Part shown: piece after piece, positions 54,063 to 64,000 of the stretch
Layout of the letters: each line of letters begins with the position of its first letter
How positions within the stretch are numbered: position 1 is the first letter of the stretch
NCBI GenBank assembly: GCA_035771165.1
Contig: JAWNZC010000351.1
Coordinates: forward strand, 7,943,501 to 8,007,500
DNA length: 64,000 nucleotides
Direction of reading: 5' to 3'
Source of the DNA: Paragorgia papillata
Taxonomy: Eukaryota; Cnidaria; Anthozoa; Scleralcyonacea; Coralliidae
Translations under genes and position numbers: made by a program
The notes under the pieces: generated by a model
Seen by the model: the letters and a program-made list of their open reading frames with translations, nothing else
Told to the model about the DNA's origin: nothing
Database searches by the model: none

Positions 54063-54215
54063 TGTAATATATGACGTAAGGCGGACACGTGATAAGGACA
54101 GAGGGGGGGACGAGAGAGAGAGAGAAGGGGTCGAAGAGAGAGACAGGACAGGAAAGTTGCTCTATATTATATTTGTTATATTTATCATATTTGTCTGGTT
54201 TCTTGGGACATAACA
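54063..54215 (+). repeat. 3' LTR (complete)
   Basis: 153 bp, TGTAATATA...ATAACA, with the GAGA patch and CTATATTATATTTGTTATAT near the 3' part. Confidence 0.85.
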
Positions 54216-54339
54216 CAAGTAACTACTAACAACCTTAAAAACACAAGGCTTTTTAAAATTATTTCTAGATCTTATTTCTTTTACACCCTTATCCAATTTT
54301 GTACCAGGCAGCACTTCCTTGCGATAGTAACTTCTAGTC

Positions 54340-54740
54340 TTAAAGATATTATGGTAGTTGGTAATTGTGCAAAGTTTCATTTCGAAATTCCCCAAAACAA
54401 AGTTTGTATTTCGGAGTGCCGCCATTAAAGTGGCCGAGCTTGAGAAGAATGAGTCGAGGAAGCTTATGATGTCATAGACTCAACAAAAACACAAGATCAT
54501 TGTTGTTGTCAACAAAAGGGTCATTGTTGTTAATTATTGAGTCTATGACGTTATAAGCTTCCTCGACTCATTCTTATCAAGCTCGGCCACTTTAATGGCG
54601 GCGCCCCAAAATACAAACTTCACACGTAAAATATCACCTTTTCTTCAGCGAATTTTGAAATGAAACTTTGCAATTTTACTAACTATACCGTAACCTCTTT
54701 AAGATTATGTAAAACATTGCCCACAATATTTTCATCGGAG
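54340..54740. repeat. ~400-bp foldback element
   Basis: The core arms GGCCGAGCTTGAGAAGAATG and CATTCTTATCAAGCTCGGCC are inverted. The pairing extends both inward (CATAGACTCAA) and outward (GCAAAGTTTCATTTCGAAAT against its complement near 54655). No target-site duplication was identified. Confidence 0.72.
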
Positions 54741-54832
54741 AACCACTTTAATAAAACTGATTATTTTGTAATTCTGATTGGGTAGCTGTATACTAGTAAT
54801 TTGTGAGATATGGCAATACGCGAACAGTTGCG

Positions 54833-54834
<2 letters not shown>

Positions 54835-54901
<67 letters not shown>
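54835..54901. repeat. (AT)n microsatellite
   Basis: About 33 AT dinucleotides. A second (TA)n run at 55399-55434 directly precedes the GPCR start codon, and a third lies at 56819-56843. Confidence 0.95.
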
Positions 54902-54907
<6 letters not shown>

Positions 54908-55393
54908 AGTAGAAAAATATTAGGGTAAGTTAGAAAATTATTAAATATTTTGCTAATCGGGTTATCCTTCTTAGATATTTTGTACACACTATATATTCTT
55001 CTGCATGTTAATCTTTTTTATAACCGCGTGAATATCATTTGTTGGGTTTTTTTGGAATCGGAACCCATCCCAAGGGCAAGGAAACTGATCTATATATACT
55101 TGCGTGACATGCACCTCTGTTTCTTTGTTTGCTTTTGTTTACTGCAACTGATAGTGTCGTTATATACAGAGAGATGCTAATATGTTCTTCAATGTATTTT
55201 CAATTTAAATGAAAATGACCAATTCATGCAGTCATTAATTGGAATGTACGTATATATACGAGATCAAATCATTTATACTCAGAAACAGATGCGATCATGA
55301 CGAACGAGTAAGATGATGAACGAAAAATAAGTTTTAAAAAATATTTTCTACTAAACCGAAAGAAATATAGTAGTTATATACAGTTATTGATAA

Positions 55394-55435
<42 letters not shown>

Positions 55436-55437
<2 letters not shown>

Positions 55438-56425
55438 GTCTGACGTCTTCTCATCAAATATTTCTTGGCCAATAACCAAACTATCAACGGTCACCTCTAC
55501 AACGCCTTTTGCTGCTGCCACGGACTTTAGTCAAAACGAACTTTTGGCGATCACCGCGGCTCTGTTAACAATCTTCTTTATTGGTACTTCTCTAAACTTT
55601 GCTGTTGTCGCTGCCATACTTCGAAGTCGCAATCGTTTGCTCGACATTCCTTCTAATTGGTTTGTGTTAAATTTGGCAACTGCAGATCTACTGGTGTGTG
55701 GTGTTAGTGTCCCGGTTTACATTGTTCACTTGCACGTTTATTGGTGGGAACCGTTCCTCGCATTTGGTCAGTTGACGACGCTCATCAGTGCAGGTAGCTT
55801 GATGCTGTTGACCTACAACCGTTTTCTTTCCATCTTTGACCCGTTAGCTTACATGCGCAGGATGACGTTGGGACGCGCACGGATGTTCACACTGGGGATG
55901 TGGATTGTTGCTCTCTTGTTAACCACGGTCTGTACAATTGGGAATATGTACAAGATTGAATATTTCTTTTATCCAGCATTTGCTTACTACGCAATCATTA
56001 ACATATTCACAGCTGGTTTTCATCTGTACATGTTTGGAAAGGCCTGGTCTAAAATAAAAGCAATAAGGAAGCAACATTTGAGTGTCATGTCGGGGCAACA
56101 AAAGACTGCTATCAGAGAATATTATTCGGCTTTTCGTCTTCTTCTCGTCGTCGCTACCTACATCGCAACGTGGATTCCGTTTATTATAAATCTCGCTTCT
56201 ACAACAGACGTGGAGGAAAGGAAATTTCGTCGGTTTCAGCGGCGTTATGCTCTGTTCTACTCGTTGCTGTCGATAAATTCTGCGATTGATCCCTTAATAT
56301 ACTTTCTACGTAGTGACGAGTTTAAGAGGTTTACTAGAAAGATACGTCCTTTAATGTCAATACCATTTTCCAGTGAACAAACGTCTGATGGCGGAAGCGC
56401 TTTTCATACATCTTGGATAACATGA
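55436..56425 (+). CDS. Rhodopsin-like (class A) GPCR, orphan
   Basis: 329 residues, single exon. The short N-terminus has an N-glycosylation site (NIS). Seven hydrophobic segments are visible. TM1 has SLNFAVV; TM2 LNLATADLLVCGV with the conserved Asp; the TM3 end is YNRFLSI in place of DRY; TM6 has TWIPF for CWxP; TM7 NSAIDPLIYFLRSDEFKRF is the NPxxY motif in its DPxxY form followed by helix 8. The usual Cys in TM3 and in loop 2 are not seen (WWEPFLAFGQL), so the standard extracellular disulfide is missing. It resembles the amine/melatonin-like orphan receptors expanded in cnidarians; ligand unknown. The ATG follows a TA repeat within a few bases, so regulatory sequence must lie beyond it. 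Polyadenylation AATAAA at about 56710. Confidence 0.88.
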
Positions 56426-57798
56426 ACCATGCATATACACGCAGACGCAATCCCATTACTCCGCACTTTAAAATAGCTATGCGTCGTCAAGTGATCTTTA
56501 CATTTCAAGGTTTGGTCACAGTGAAAGTGGTTCACAATATATATATACTTTTATGTTTCTTTCCCCAGGAAATCAGTTACTGGAAGAAAGTTAATTACCG
56601 TTGTCAGGCGCTGTATGTATAGTCAAAAAGCTGTTTTGGCCGTCATGCTGAGAAGATTTCCAAAATTGTTGTGTGTCGTCTGTTTTTTTTAGTAAAATCA
56701 ATCAAAGTGAATAAACAGTGTTCTGTAGACTATATTCTTTTAGGGTTCTGATCAATCTGATGAAGTTTTAAGTTTTACATGCATAGCTGGATACATATTA
56801 TCATCATGCAAGCCCAAACTATATATATATATATATATATATATGAATTTAAACTTTAAAAGTTCAAAACCGAGGCGCCGTGATATATAAGGGTGACAGA
56901 ATTAAATTGTGAAGTCACATATAGTGATCATGATATAATGACATGTAAAAATCTTAGTGCATATACCTGTGCAAATCAAGTCTAAGACGAACATTGTGTA
57001 ATTCACGCATGTTTTTGTTTTTGATTTTATGGCAAAAGCATTAATTCTTTGAACTATTTTATACTAATTTTTTCTTCGAGAAAAAATAATCATATAAAAA
57101 TTTTAAAATTCTGAATGTATAATGCAATCAGAGCTAGAATATCTCCCCACATTAATAAACAATGCAAGCGATGCATGAGCATTTTATTCAGATTCACATA
57201 GACATGCATGCATAGTCGTTACAATTGAAATTCTAAAACTCTACTTTTTGTCTTTTTACATCATTTTATAAAATAAATGGTTGCACAAAATGTTTTTGCA
57301 ACAACATTTAATATTTATTCTTACATGTACGTACGACTGTTTTGTTTGAAATGAATACATTTCTTTCTTATATTATTAATTATCTTACTCCTGTCATACA
57401 TACATTTCAATAATCATTTTTTAATATCTGGCCGTACGCGTTAGAGAGTTTATAAGCTTCACGTTCGTACGGCGAACGACAAACGGCAAGCGAAGGTAAA
57501 GTTCTTATTTAAAACAATCACTCACAGAAAAAGACTTCTCGCGTTAAACTATAACGTAAAATCACCATCATAACGAAGAAATACAAAACGTAAAGTGGCG
57601 AGGGCCAGTAAAAACTATATACTAACAAAATCAATTCCGCCGTTTGTCGGAGCTCTCAAACGCGAAGCTTAACGTTAACATGTAGTTAAAGATAGCTAGA
57701 GAACTGAAATGATCAAACAAGTAAGGAAGTAAGTATTATGATAAGGAACTGAGCATAGTTAGTTAGTTTCAGAAATTGCAGCTTCATGTTAGTAGTAA
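56426..57798. other. 3' UTR and gene-free AT-rich DNA
   Basis: The first ~290 bp are likely 3' UTR of the GPCR; part of it is duplicated at 63868-64000. The rest has no exon that I can support. Confidence 0.55.
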
Positions 57799-57800
57799 TT

Positions 57801-57940
57801 GTCAGTTGTTTGCTGTACAAGCAGTGTTAGCGTCTGGCTAGCATTCAGAAGGTTGCGGGTTCGAGTCCCGCTTAGAGCTCAGAGTTTTTCTGAGTATTAG
57901 TACTAACTAACACATGCAGCTTGTACAGCAAACAACTGAC
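57801..57940 (+). repeat. Foldback element with tRNA-Ala-like 3' half
   Basis: 22-bp inverted arms (GTCAGTTGTTTGCTGTACAA plus GC, and the inverse at 57919-57940) enclose a tRNA-like piece. It has an anticodon arm TCTGG-CTAGCAT-TCAGA (57833-57849, apparent anticodon AGC), a 5-base variable loop and a perfect T arm GCGGG-TTCGAGT-CCCGC (57855-57871), which includes the B box GGTTCGAGTCC. The D arm is shortened and the 5' acceptor strand does not pair with TTAGAGC, so it is not a working tRNA. The downstream core CAGAGTTTTTCTGAGTA is shared with the foldback at 21053-21252. It is probably a tRNA-derived SINE-type repeat. Confidence 0.7.
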
Positions 57941-57950
57941 AATTAGAACT

Positions 57951-59689
57951 GAGCATATATTACTAAAGATAGAACATACTTTGTACATGCGTTTACTTTA
58001 TAATAAGAGATAATGATGTTTGTTGTTAGCCACTGACGCGTAATTTGTTTTAGAAGATCCGAGACGGTTCTGATGTTCGTAAATCGCTGCTTTACTATTA
58101 TCACATGCATATTTTATGCCTAAGTTTCTCATTAGTCGACGATCTTTAGTTAATTTTCACTTTATATAGTTTACTATGCATGCAGCTGTCTCCTTGAAGT
58201 TGAGATTATCACCGCTTCGGAAATTATGCAATCTGATTGGTTGATAAGTGGTCGATTATTTTCCGTATCCACGTCCGGTCAGATGAAGAAAGTTCTTATC
58301 ATTAAACAACGTATGTTATGTCAACTAAAACGAAAAGAGAAAAACACATTGTTTGTCTAATTCTATTCTTATATCTTTTGTACGTATACATATTCTTTAT
58401 TGATTTTTAGTTTCTTTGGGATAAAAGTAACAAATATCACCCGGTTCATCTATAAGCTTGGTCGACGCTCTTTGCATTCTGTTATATATTGTTATATATT
58501 TCTGCTGTATATATATTGTTCGCAGCTGTCGGCAATTTTCTGCCGTATATTAAAATGGCCGAATGAGATCTACACCGACTTTTCACCGACTATAGTAGAT
58601 TAGCGCGTGCTCCAAATTAGTTCAACTAACTGCAAATGGCATAGTAAGCCATTAATCAGGTTGGTAGCTTCCATATCGTAACTGAATAACTAAAACGTTC
58701 TCTGACCAAAACCAATTCGTCAGTTTCGGATAATTATGAAACTAGCTTTAGCTTAATTTATGCCGCGCGTTTGCAGGCAGGCAAAGGTTAATTGATCGGT
58801 GCATGTCAGACTGACAACATTATCAATGTTTCCGGCTTTTTTTCGATTCATTTATCAGTTAACCCTTTGAGGCCTGGCGTTAGTCAGGTAAAATACTAAA
58901 GGCTCGTCTTCAGGCTTCAAAGGGTTAACAGTGTTAACTCAAATTTTCAACACATACAACTATTCTAATTGTCAAGACAACAAAATCACGTGATTTACTA
59001 ACCTCGTGCCCAGGGCATTTGGGGCAATTTGCCTCAACGTTGTAAAGTCGCAGGCCGTAGTGGCGGACCATGCATGCAGAAGCCTTCAAGCCTCACAAGC
59101 TCTGAATTGCATTTTGCACTAAGAACTGGTTATTGATTTCAAGAAAATACATTTTTTACTGATTAGCATTATTATTTTTAATCCAACAATGAAACTGCAG
59201 TGAGTTCTTCAATGTTGTCCTATACAAGACGAAGCACCATACCTGAAATTTATTCCCAACATAACCTAAGTACTTTAGGCCAAGTACTGTAGGCTTGACC
59301 CAACACAAATGCTAACCACAGAATAAAAAATGAACTCCAATTTAGGCCATTTGAGTGAACACCTAGGCCTCGTCCTGCATGGCCGTCACTTCATTTGGAC
59401 CGGAACTCAAAACTCAGAAGTCGGAACTCAGAAATTAGTTAATTGTATGGTCCTAGCTAGCTTGTGGTCAAACCTTCATAAGTACTTACTAATGTTATGA
59501 GAGATTATCCTCTTAATTTTGACAAGCTAGCTAGGAAAATGCGCGCAAAATCTTTTCAAATATACAACGGTTCGGTTGAGCGGTTCTCCGCATTGAATCG
59601 AAACACATCAAATAAATGTGTGCTCGGTCGGGTCCCGCACTACTATGAATAATTGGAGCATGAAATATAGTGACAATAAGCCTGTATTT
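57951..59689. other. Gene-free stretch with a short foldback
   Basis: At 58854-58927, GTTAACCCTTTGAGGCC and GGCTTCAAAGGGTTAAC are inverted around a GGCGTTAGTCAGGTAAAATA motif shared with 26195 and 34650. No exon recognised. Confidence 0.5.
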
Positions 59690-59927
59690 TACTTATTCAA
59701 GATTGTAAGGTTTTCTTGCTTCCTCTTCATTACTTATACCCAAAACAAAACATTTTCAGAAGAAATAGAAGAAATCCAAAGAGATATCCTCGCCGGAATC
59801 GCTTGGTTTTCTGCCGGTGTTGTTCCCAACGGTTTACATTGAGCTGAGTACTTCATGTAATTATATACGAATGTTATGTATTGGAGCCCACACTGGCACA
59901 TTCGCAGAACGGACTGTAGACCCTGAA
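59690..59927 (+). repeat. Second copy of the element at 265-585 (partial)
   Basis: TACCCAAAACAAAACATTTT, CAGAAGAAATAGAAGAAATCC and GGTTTACATTGAGCTGAGTA match 390-510. The right terminus GCAGAACGGACTGTA is present, the left terminus is not. Confidence 0.75.
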
Positions 59928-60779
59928 ACCCCGCGCGCCCACGCTTTTATCCTAGTGAGTCCCTTGTGATCCCACGTTTGATCCTAGCTTAAACTAAAGA
60001 AGCGACTGGGTACGAGTCTGCTGTAGACCACCTTTACTTTAATAGGGCTTTCTTTTCAATATTAAAATTTTAATTTTAATTTATTAAAAATTACCGATAA
60101 TATTATACCTCAACCGTAAATTGTTGAACCGAAAGCTTGATTTGTACTTAGGTTACAAGAAAATAAGAATTCAGGAAATTCAAAGAAAGCAACAAAGAAC
60201 GCACGCATCCAGAAGCCTTGAGCACTTAATATCAACACAATGGAAACCTCGATGGAAACAGACAGTGAAAAGCTGACAAAAGTTAAGCTAACTTTATTAA
60301 AATTATTTAAGCTTTTTTTGTAAAGATTAATATGTTTCGGTATAATATATCAATTATAGACCTTTCTTTCGGGGTATTCCACAAAAAATTACCCCTCGAG
60401 ATGAAACATCCCTTGGGAGAACAAATTTACAGTAACACATAAATAAAGAGAAACCGAGAGAAACACATAAATATCACTGTTGTGACAGCGAATCGGTCAA
60501 TGAGCTGCCCCACAGCATGTCCCAAACAGCTGATATCAAGACCTTGGGGGAGGTATAGAAATATAGGAAACCCCCGGGGTTTACACAGAGAAAATACTAG
60601 TATCTCATTTATTTCGGTCCTTTTTATTGGGCCACGAGTACACATCCGCTTCAGTTATTGGCTTCAACCTCGGCTTCAACAGATCAGATGCGGTTGAAAT
60701 GAATAATAGGACTTGAAATCTCCACTGACTCACTCGGTTATCTTACTCATTGTAGCCTGTTTGTGCACTCTTCCAAAAT
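59928..60779. promoter_or_regulatory. Upstream region of the TXNDC16-like gene
   Basis: No exon recognised. The last ~80 bp before the ATG are likely 5' UTR. I see no distinct TATA box close to the start, so the promoter position is only inferred. Confidence 0.3.
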
Positions 60780-61850
60780 ATGGCTTCATTCAAGATCTTA
60801 TTTGCATGTATTATTTTCAATATACAGATGTTCATATGCCATAGTTCGTTCGTCGATCTGACATCCTCTGAGGTTGGAGAATTTATCAAAACATTGGACA
60901 CAAGGGTTATTTATTTCGAAACTAAAGGTACGTGGACCTGCTTATTAAATAACAAACACGGTTTAAAATGTAGGTTTTTTAAGCCATGAATTGATTGCAA
61001 GTGGTATATTTTTTGTTGCTAGATTCTAAAACGAATTTTCCGTTATATACAAACGAGTACGCTGAAGCAGCAAAGAGCTTAGACTCTTACGGCGTACAAT
61101 TCGGGAAGGTAAATTACGAGTCTTCGATGTGTGTTTATGCTGTATTAATGTATTATCGAGTCGGTTTTCTTTGTTCTTCCGAGGGCTTTATATCGCATAA
61201 AGCCCTTGAATAATAATTAGAAACGAAATGAAGAAAAGAACAAGGAAAATCTTTATCCAAGGTGGAAAAAATAGACAAAACTTTGTTGGAAAACCTCCTC
61301 AATAATAAATTAAGTCAGATAAAATGATAAATCCCTCGAACGTCGGGATGTATGCGATATAAAGCCTACATCCCTCGTTCTCGGGATATATCTATTACTT
61401 ACATATCAGTCGATTAGTTCAAGTGTTTAAGGTCTTATTCGACTTTCTTGTATGAAATGGTAGGTGAATTGTTTAACACAGAAACACAAATATTGCTCCG
61501 AAATGGGCGAACCTGGCAGTGTGTTTATATTCAGGTGAGATTTTTGATAATATTTTAATACGTCATATATAACTTACAGTACAGTAAATCCTCATTCAGC
61601 AATTATTTCCCTCGATGAACTGTAATCTTTTTTCCAACTATTTTGATAAATCACAGTACAAGCTATTTTTGTATGTAAAATAATCAGCAAGAAATTTCAA
61701 AAGTTTGTCTTGTTTTTCATATTTTATTTTGTTGAGATGTTTATTATGTTATTTATTTTTGTATATCTATAGAGATGGAAAACTTCTTGATTCACTTTCT
61801 TTGGATAAAGTTGATAATGAAGATGCTATCGTAGCCAATATTTTACACAG
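60780..61850 (+). CDS. TXNDC16: TXNDC16-like thioredoxin-fold protein, exons 1-4 (partial gene)
   Basis: Four exons with consistent phases: 60780-60927, 61023-61108, 61464-61534 and 61773-61850, all GT-AG. Exon 1 begins with a signal peptide (MASFKILFACIIFNIQMF). The joined N-terminus reads through RVIYFETK, DSKTNFPLYTNEYAEAAKSL, DSYGVQFGK|VNC, KYCSEMG, SVFIFRDGKLL and NEDAIVANILHR. The layout (AA..L..YG...KVNC, a lone cysteine pair, then an FR.GKLL strand and NAIVA helix) follows the first thioredoxin-like domain of TXNDC16, a secretory-pathway protein. A CxxC redox motif is not seen here, so this domain is probably not a disulfide oxidoreductase. The last exon ends in phase 2 with donor GTAATA; later exons lie outside the window or beyond the inserted GPCR fragment. 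Confidence 0.72.
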
Positions 61851-63776
61851 GTAATAATATTAAGTAAGCTTAATCAGCTAGTGGGTATATGTAATGTGTA
61901 TTTTCTGTGTAGTGTACATTGCACTGAAACAAATAAATTATATGTATATAATTATATAGCTTCCTATTAGATGACTTTTTGCTATGCAGCTGTATTTAGT
62001 GTGTGCAAAAGTCAACACACATTAAATCCAGCTGTAACAAAAAGTCATCTCATAGATCTATTAGGAAGCACAGCTGTAAGCAAAAACTCATCTATTAATT
62101 AGGAAGCTATATTCATGTGATCTATAATTAGATGTACACTTACTACAGTACTTACTGACTTATTGATTGAATGCGAGGTGTACTAGTGAATGATTGGATG
62201 GATGTTTTTATAGTGTGGAGGTCAATAACACAGACCGCATTTAAGCAAGGTATATATATATAGCTGTTTATACAACGCATGACCAAAACTTCATAAGTCT
62301 TCAGAGCAAATTACATGTACCAATCAAATTGCTGGATTTTGTTTTGTTTTGTTTTGGACTGCTCATATGTACACTAGTTTGGCATTAATTTGTAATGCTT
62401 TTTAAAATAACTTCAAAAATTGATACAAATTAAGCTATAGTTTATCCACCTGACATTACATGATTTGGATTATGACCTATGATTGCTAGCTGAAATTATA
62501 TGAAGTAGTACTTACATTACTTATTATATGCATGACAAAATTACTGCATTCTGATTGGTTGTACTGCAGTACAATTATTTTATTAATTGTAGTGCTCCCA
62601 AGGCCCTCGGAACGATGTTGACAATAAAATTCAAAATGGCAGCCAATTCTGCAATGGAAAGTTTTCACATTTCCAATGACTTGTGGTACACTATGAACTA
62701 AAAATTCCATGTAAATATTTTGAAATGAGTACAGAGAACACCCAGAGTGAAAATGTTTCTTGTCAAGTAATGAAACAAGGTGTTTTTAAAGGCGTGAGTG
62801 AGTACGAAGCGTACGTGTTGTAATTTTGTCATGCATATAATAAATGAGTAATCATATGATTTTGCTTGTACAATTAACGTACAAGTGATATTTGAAAATT
62901 ATGCCAAATTGTGCTCGTCTAACGGCTTGTGCAATTTTGGCAAAATTTTCAAATATCACTTGTAGTGTAAATCCTTATCAAAATTCCTATACAAATTAAC
63001 ACATGCATGCATGCATGACAGCATGGACACTGATCAACACATTTATGCATTTAATCTGGCTAATTTAGCTATAGATTTCGGCTTGAGCCCATTTATTATT
63101 CTAGTCTACCATGTAGAGCCTGATAATTTTTGTTGTTGGTCTTAATATTTTTCTTTTCTTCATTTGTTCTCCCATTGTTTTTGCTTTATTCTCTCGTTTA
63201 TTCTTTTGTTCTTGGTGTGCAATATATACATGTAGAACACTGAGCATTTATATATTATAGCATAACATTTTATCCAATGTTATATGTTAAAAACCCCATT
63301 AAATTTGGTGTTGTTGACAAAACCCTCTTAACAACACCATATTTATGTTGCACTAAAATGCTTCATGAGGCAATTTCCTCAAGACTGAAGGAAACTTGAG
63401 AAAAGCAGAAAAAGACAAAAATACAAAAATATCACCTACCATGTTCAAGATTCATTGTTGCTATGGTAACAATTTTTTTTGAAGTAAGTAACAACAAAAA
63501 TATATTTGTGAGTTGCAGTTAATCTTAATTGCATGTAGATTCATGAATACTGTATATTTTTATTTTTTATTTTATTGAATTTGTCACAGTAAGTAATTAC
63601 ATTCAATTGGATACAAAGGTTGCTAGTACATAAGCAAATACAACATCAAAGGACAATAAAAAAAAATAAAAAAATAGATACAGTGACAGGAGAAAGGAAC
63701 AGGACTTGCGTCCCTATTGAGACCTGACCCCTATACTGTACATTATGGTACAAAAAAGGCTTACTAGTTAATTTAT
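61851..63776. other. Intron 4 of the TXNDC16-like gene with three foldbacks
   Basis: Inverted-repeat structures lie at 61963-62113 (AGCTTCCTATTAGATGACTT and its inverse), 62515-62850 (TTATTATATGCATGACAAAA and its inverse) and 62878-62972 (CAAGTGATATTTGAAAATT and its inverse). No further exon recognised. Confidence 0.6.
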
Positions 63777-64000
63777 ACGAGTTTAAGAGGTTTACTAGAA
63801 AGATACGTCCTTTGATGTCAATACCATTTTCCAGTGAACAAACATCTGAAGCGCTTTTCATACATCTTGGATAACATGAACCATGCATATACACGCAGAC
63901 GCAATCCAAGTACTCCACACTTTAAAATAGCTATGCGTCGTCAAGTGATCTTTACATTTCAAGGTTTGGTCAGTGAAAGTGGTTCACAAGTATATATATA
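63777..64000 (+). pseudogene. Partial duplicate of the GPCR 3' end
   Basis: Starts abruptly at ACGAGTTTAAGAGGTTTACT and follows 56318-56543 at about 95% identity through the last ~36 codons, the stop and 3' flank. A 7-bp deletion near 63845 (GATGGCG lost) shifts the frame, and there are a few substitutions. The 5' seven-eighths of the receptor is missing, so it cannot encode a receptor. The copy runs off the window. Confidence 0.9.

Larger units (their letters stand above)
49711..54215 (+). mobile_element. Ty3/Gypsy retrotransposon, decayed, 5-bp TSD
   Basis: Direct LTRs surround gag-protease-RT-RNaseH-integrase sequence in Gypsy order. The 3' LTR starts TGTAATATATGACG after a purine-rich tract and ends GGACATAACA. 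CAAGT flanks the element (49706-49710 and 54216-54220), giving TG...CA ends and a 5-bp duplication. The 5' LTR stops ~11 bp short of its end and joins gag directly, so its tail, the primer-binding site and the gag start were deleted. The LTRs differ by only about three substitutions plus three small indels in GA runs, yet pol has many frameshifts and stops. No envelope frame is seen. Confidence 0.9.

Noticed and set aside
49706..54220. Endogenous retrovirus with envelope
   Set aside because: No envelope-like frame lies between integrase and the polypurine tract; it is a Gypsy retrotransposon remnant.
57823..57880. Functional tRNA-Ala gene
   Set aside because: The D arm is truncated and the 5' acceptor strand does not pair with the 3' strand.

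Overview
The window is animal nuclear DNA. It is AT-rich, has spliced genes with GT-AG introns, no operons, and is dominated by transposable elements. The retroelement mix (a CR1/L2-type LINE, a Penelope-like endonuclease remnant, a Gypsy element and a 5S-rRNA-headed SINE), the dense foldback MITEs, and an intronless somatomedin-B/Methuselah-like receptor suggest a cnidarian, most likely an anthozoan. The species is an inference that I cannot prove from the sequence.

Only three host genes are convincing. They are: (1) 37358-40126 (+), a 922-residue receptor with signal peptide, somatomedin-B domain and a Methuselah/secretin-like 7TM core; (2) 55436-56425 (+), a 329-residue rhodopsin-like GPCR without the usual TM3-ECL2 disulfide; (3) 60780 onward (+), the first four coding exons of a TXNDC16-like thioredoxin-fold protein, which runs off the right edge. 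A second, damaged copy of the 3' end of the rhodopsin-like GPCR starts at 63777. Weaker coding traces are an OTU-protease exon (33272-33587), a cysteine-rich zinc-finger-like ORF (43772-44222), a two-exon acidic ORF (19547-19879) and a basic ORF (30080-30386).

Mobile elements fill most of the rest. From left to right they are: a TIR element (265-585); a 5S-derived SINE (945-1308) and a second, interrupted copy (3861-4420); a 32-bp minisatellite (4690-4880) with an inverted partner array at 20112-20462; an inverted duplication (5340-5890 against 9191-9332 plus 13203-13915) split by a 5'-truncated LINE with intact ORF2; a Penelope-like GIY-YIG remnant (6011-6466); a 2.1-kb hAT-like element (6601-8732) hosting a 9-bp-TSD MITE; a second hAT-like element (14453-15252); a 118-bp tandem repeat (about 21640-22120); several MITEs with TTA/TAA duplications; a three-deep nest at 24476-25242; a Mutator-like element with 11-bp TSD carrying a short zinc-finger-like ORF (32165-32586); a hAT-like element (35937-36475); a TTAA element (40480-40956); a second 9-bp-TSD MITE (47853-48057); and a decayed Gypsy element with CAAGT target duplications (49711-54215).

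I find no new multi-gene system. The strongest novelty lies in the mobile-element biology: precise TSDs that define several non-autonomous families, nested insertions that can be ordered in time, coding pieces carried inside DNA elements, and a partial GPCR duplication.
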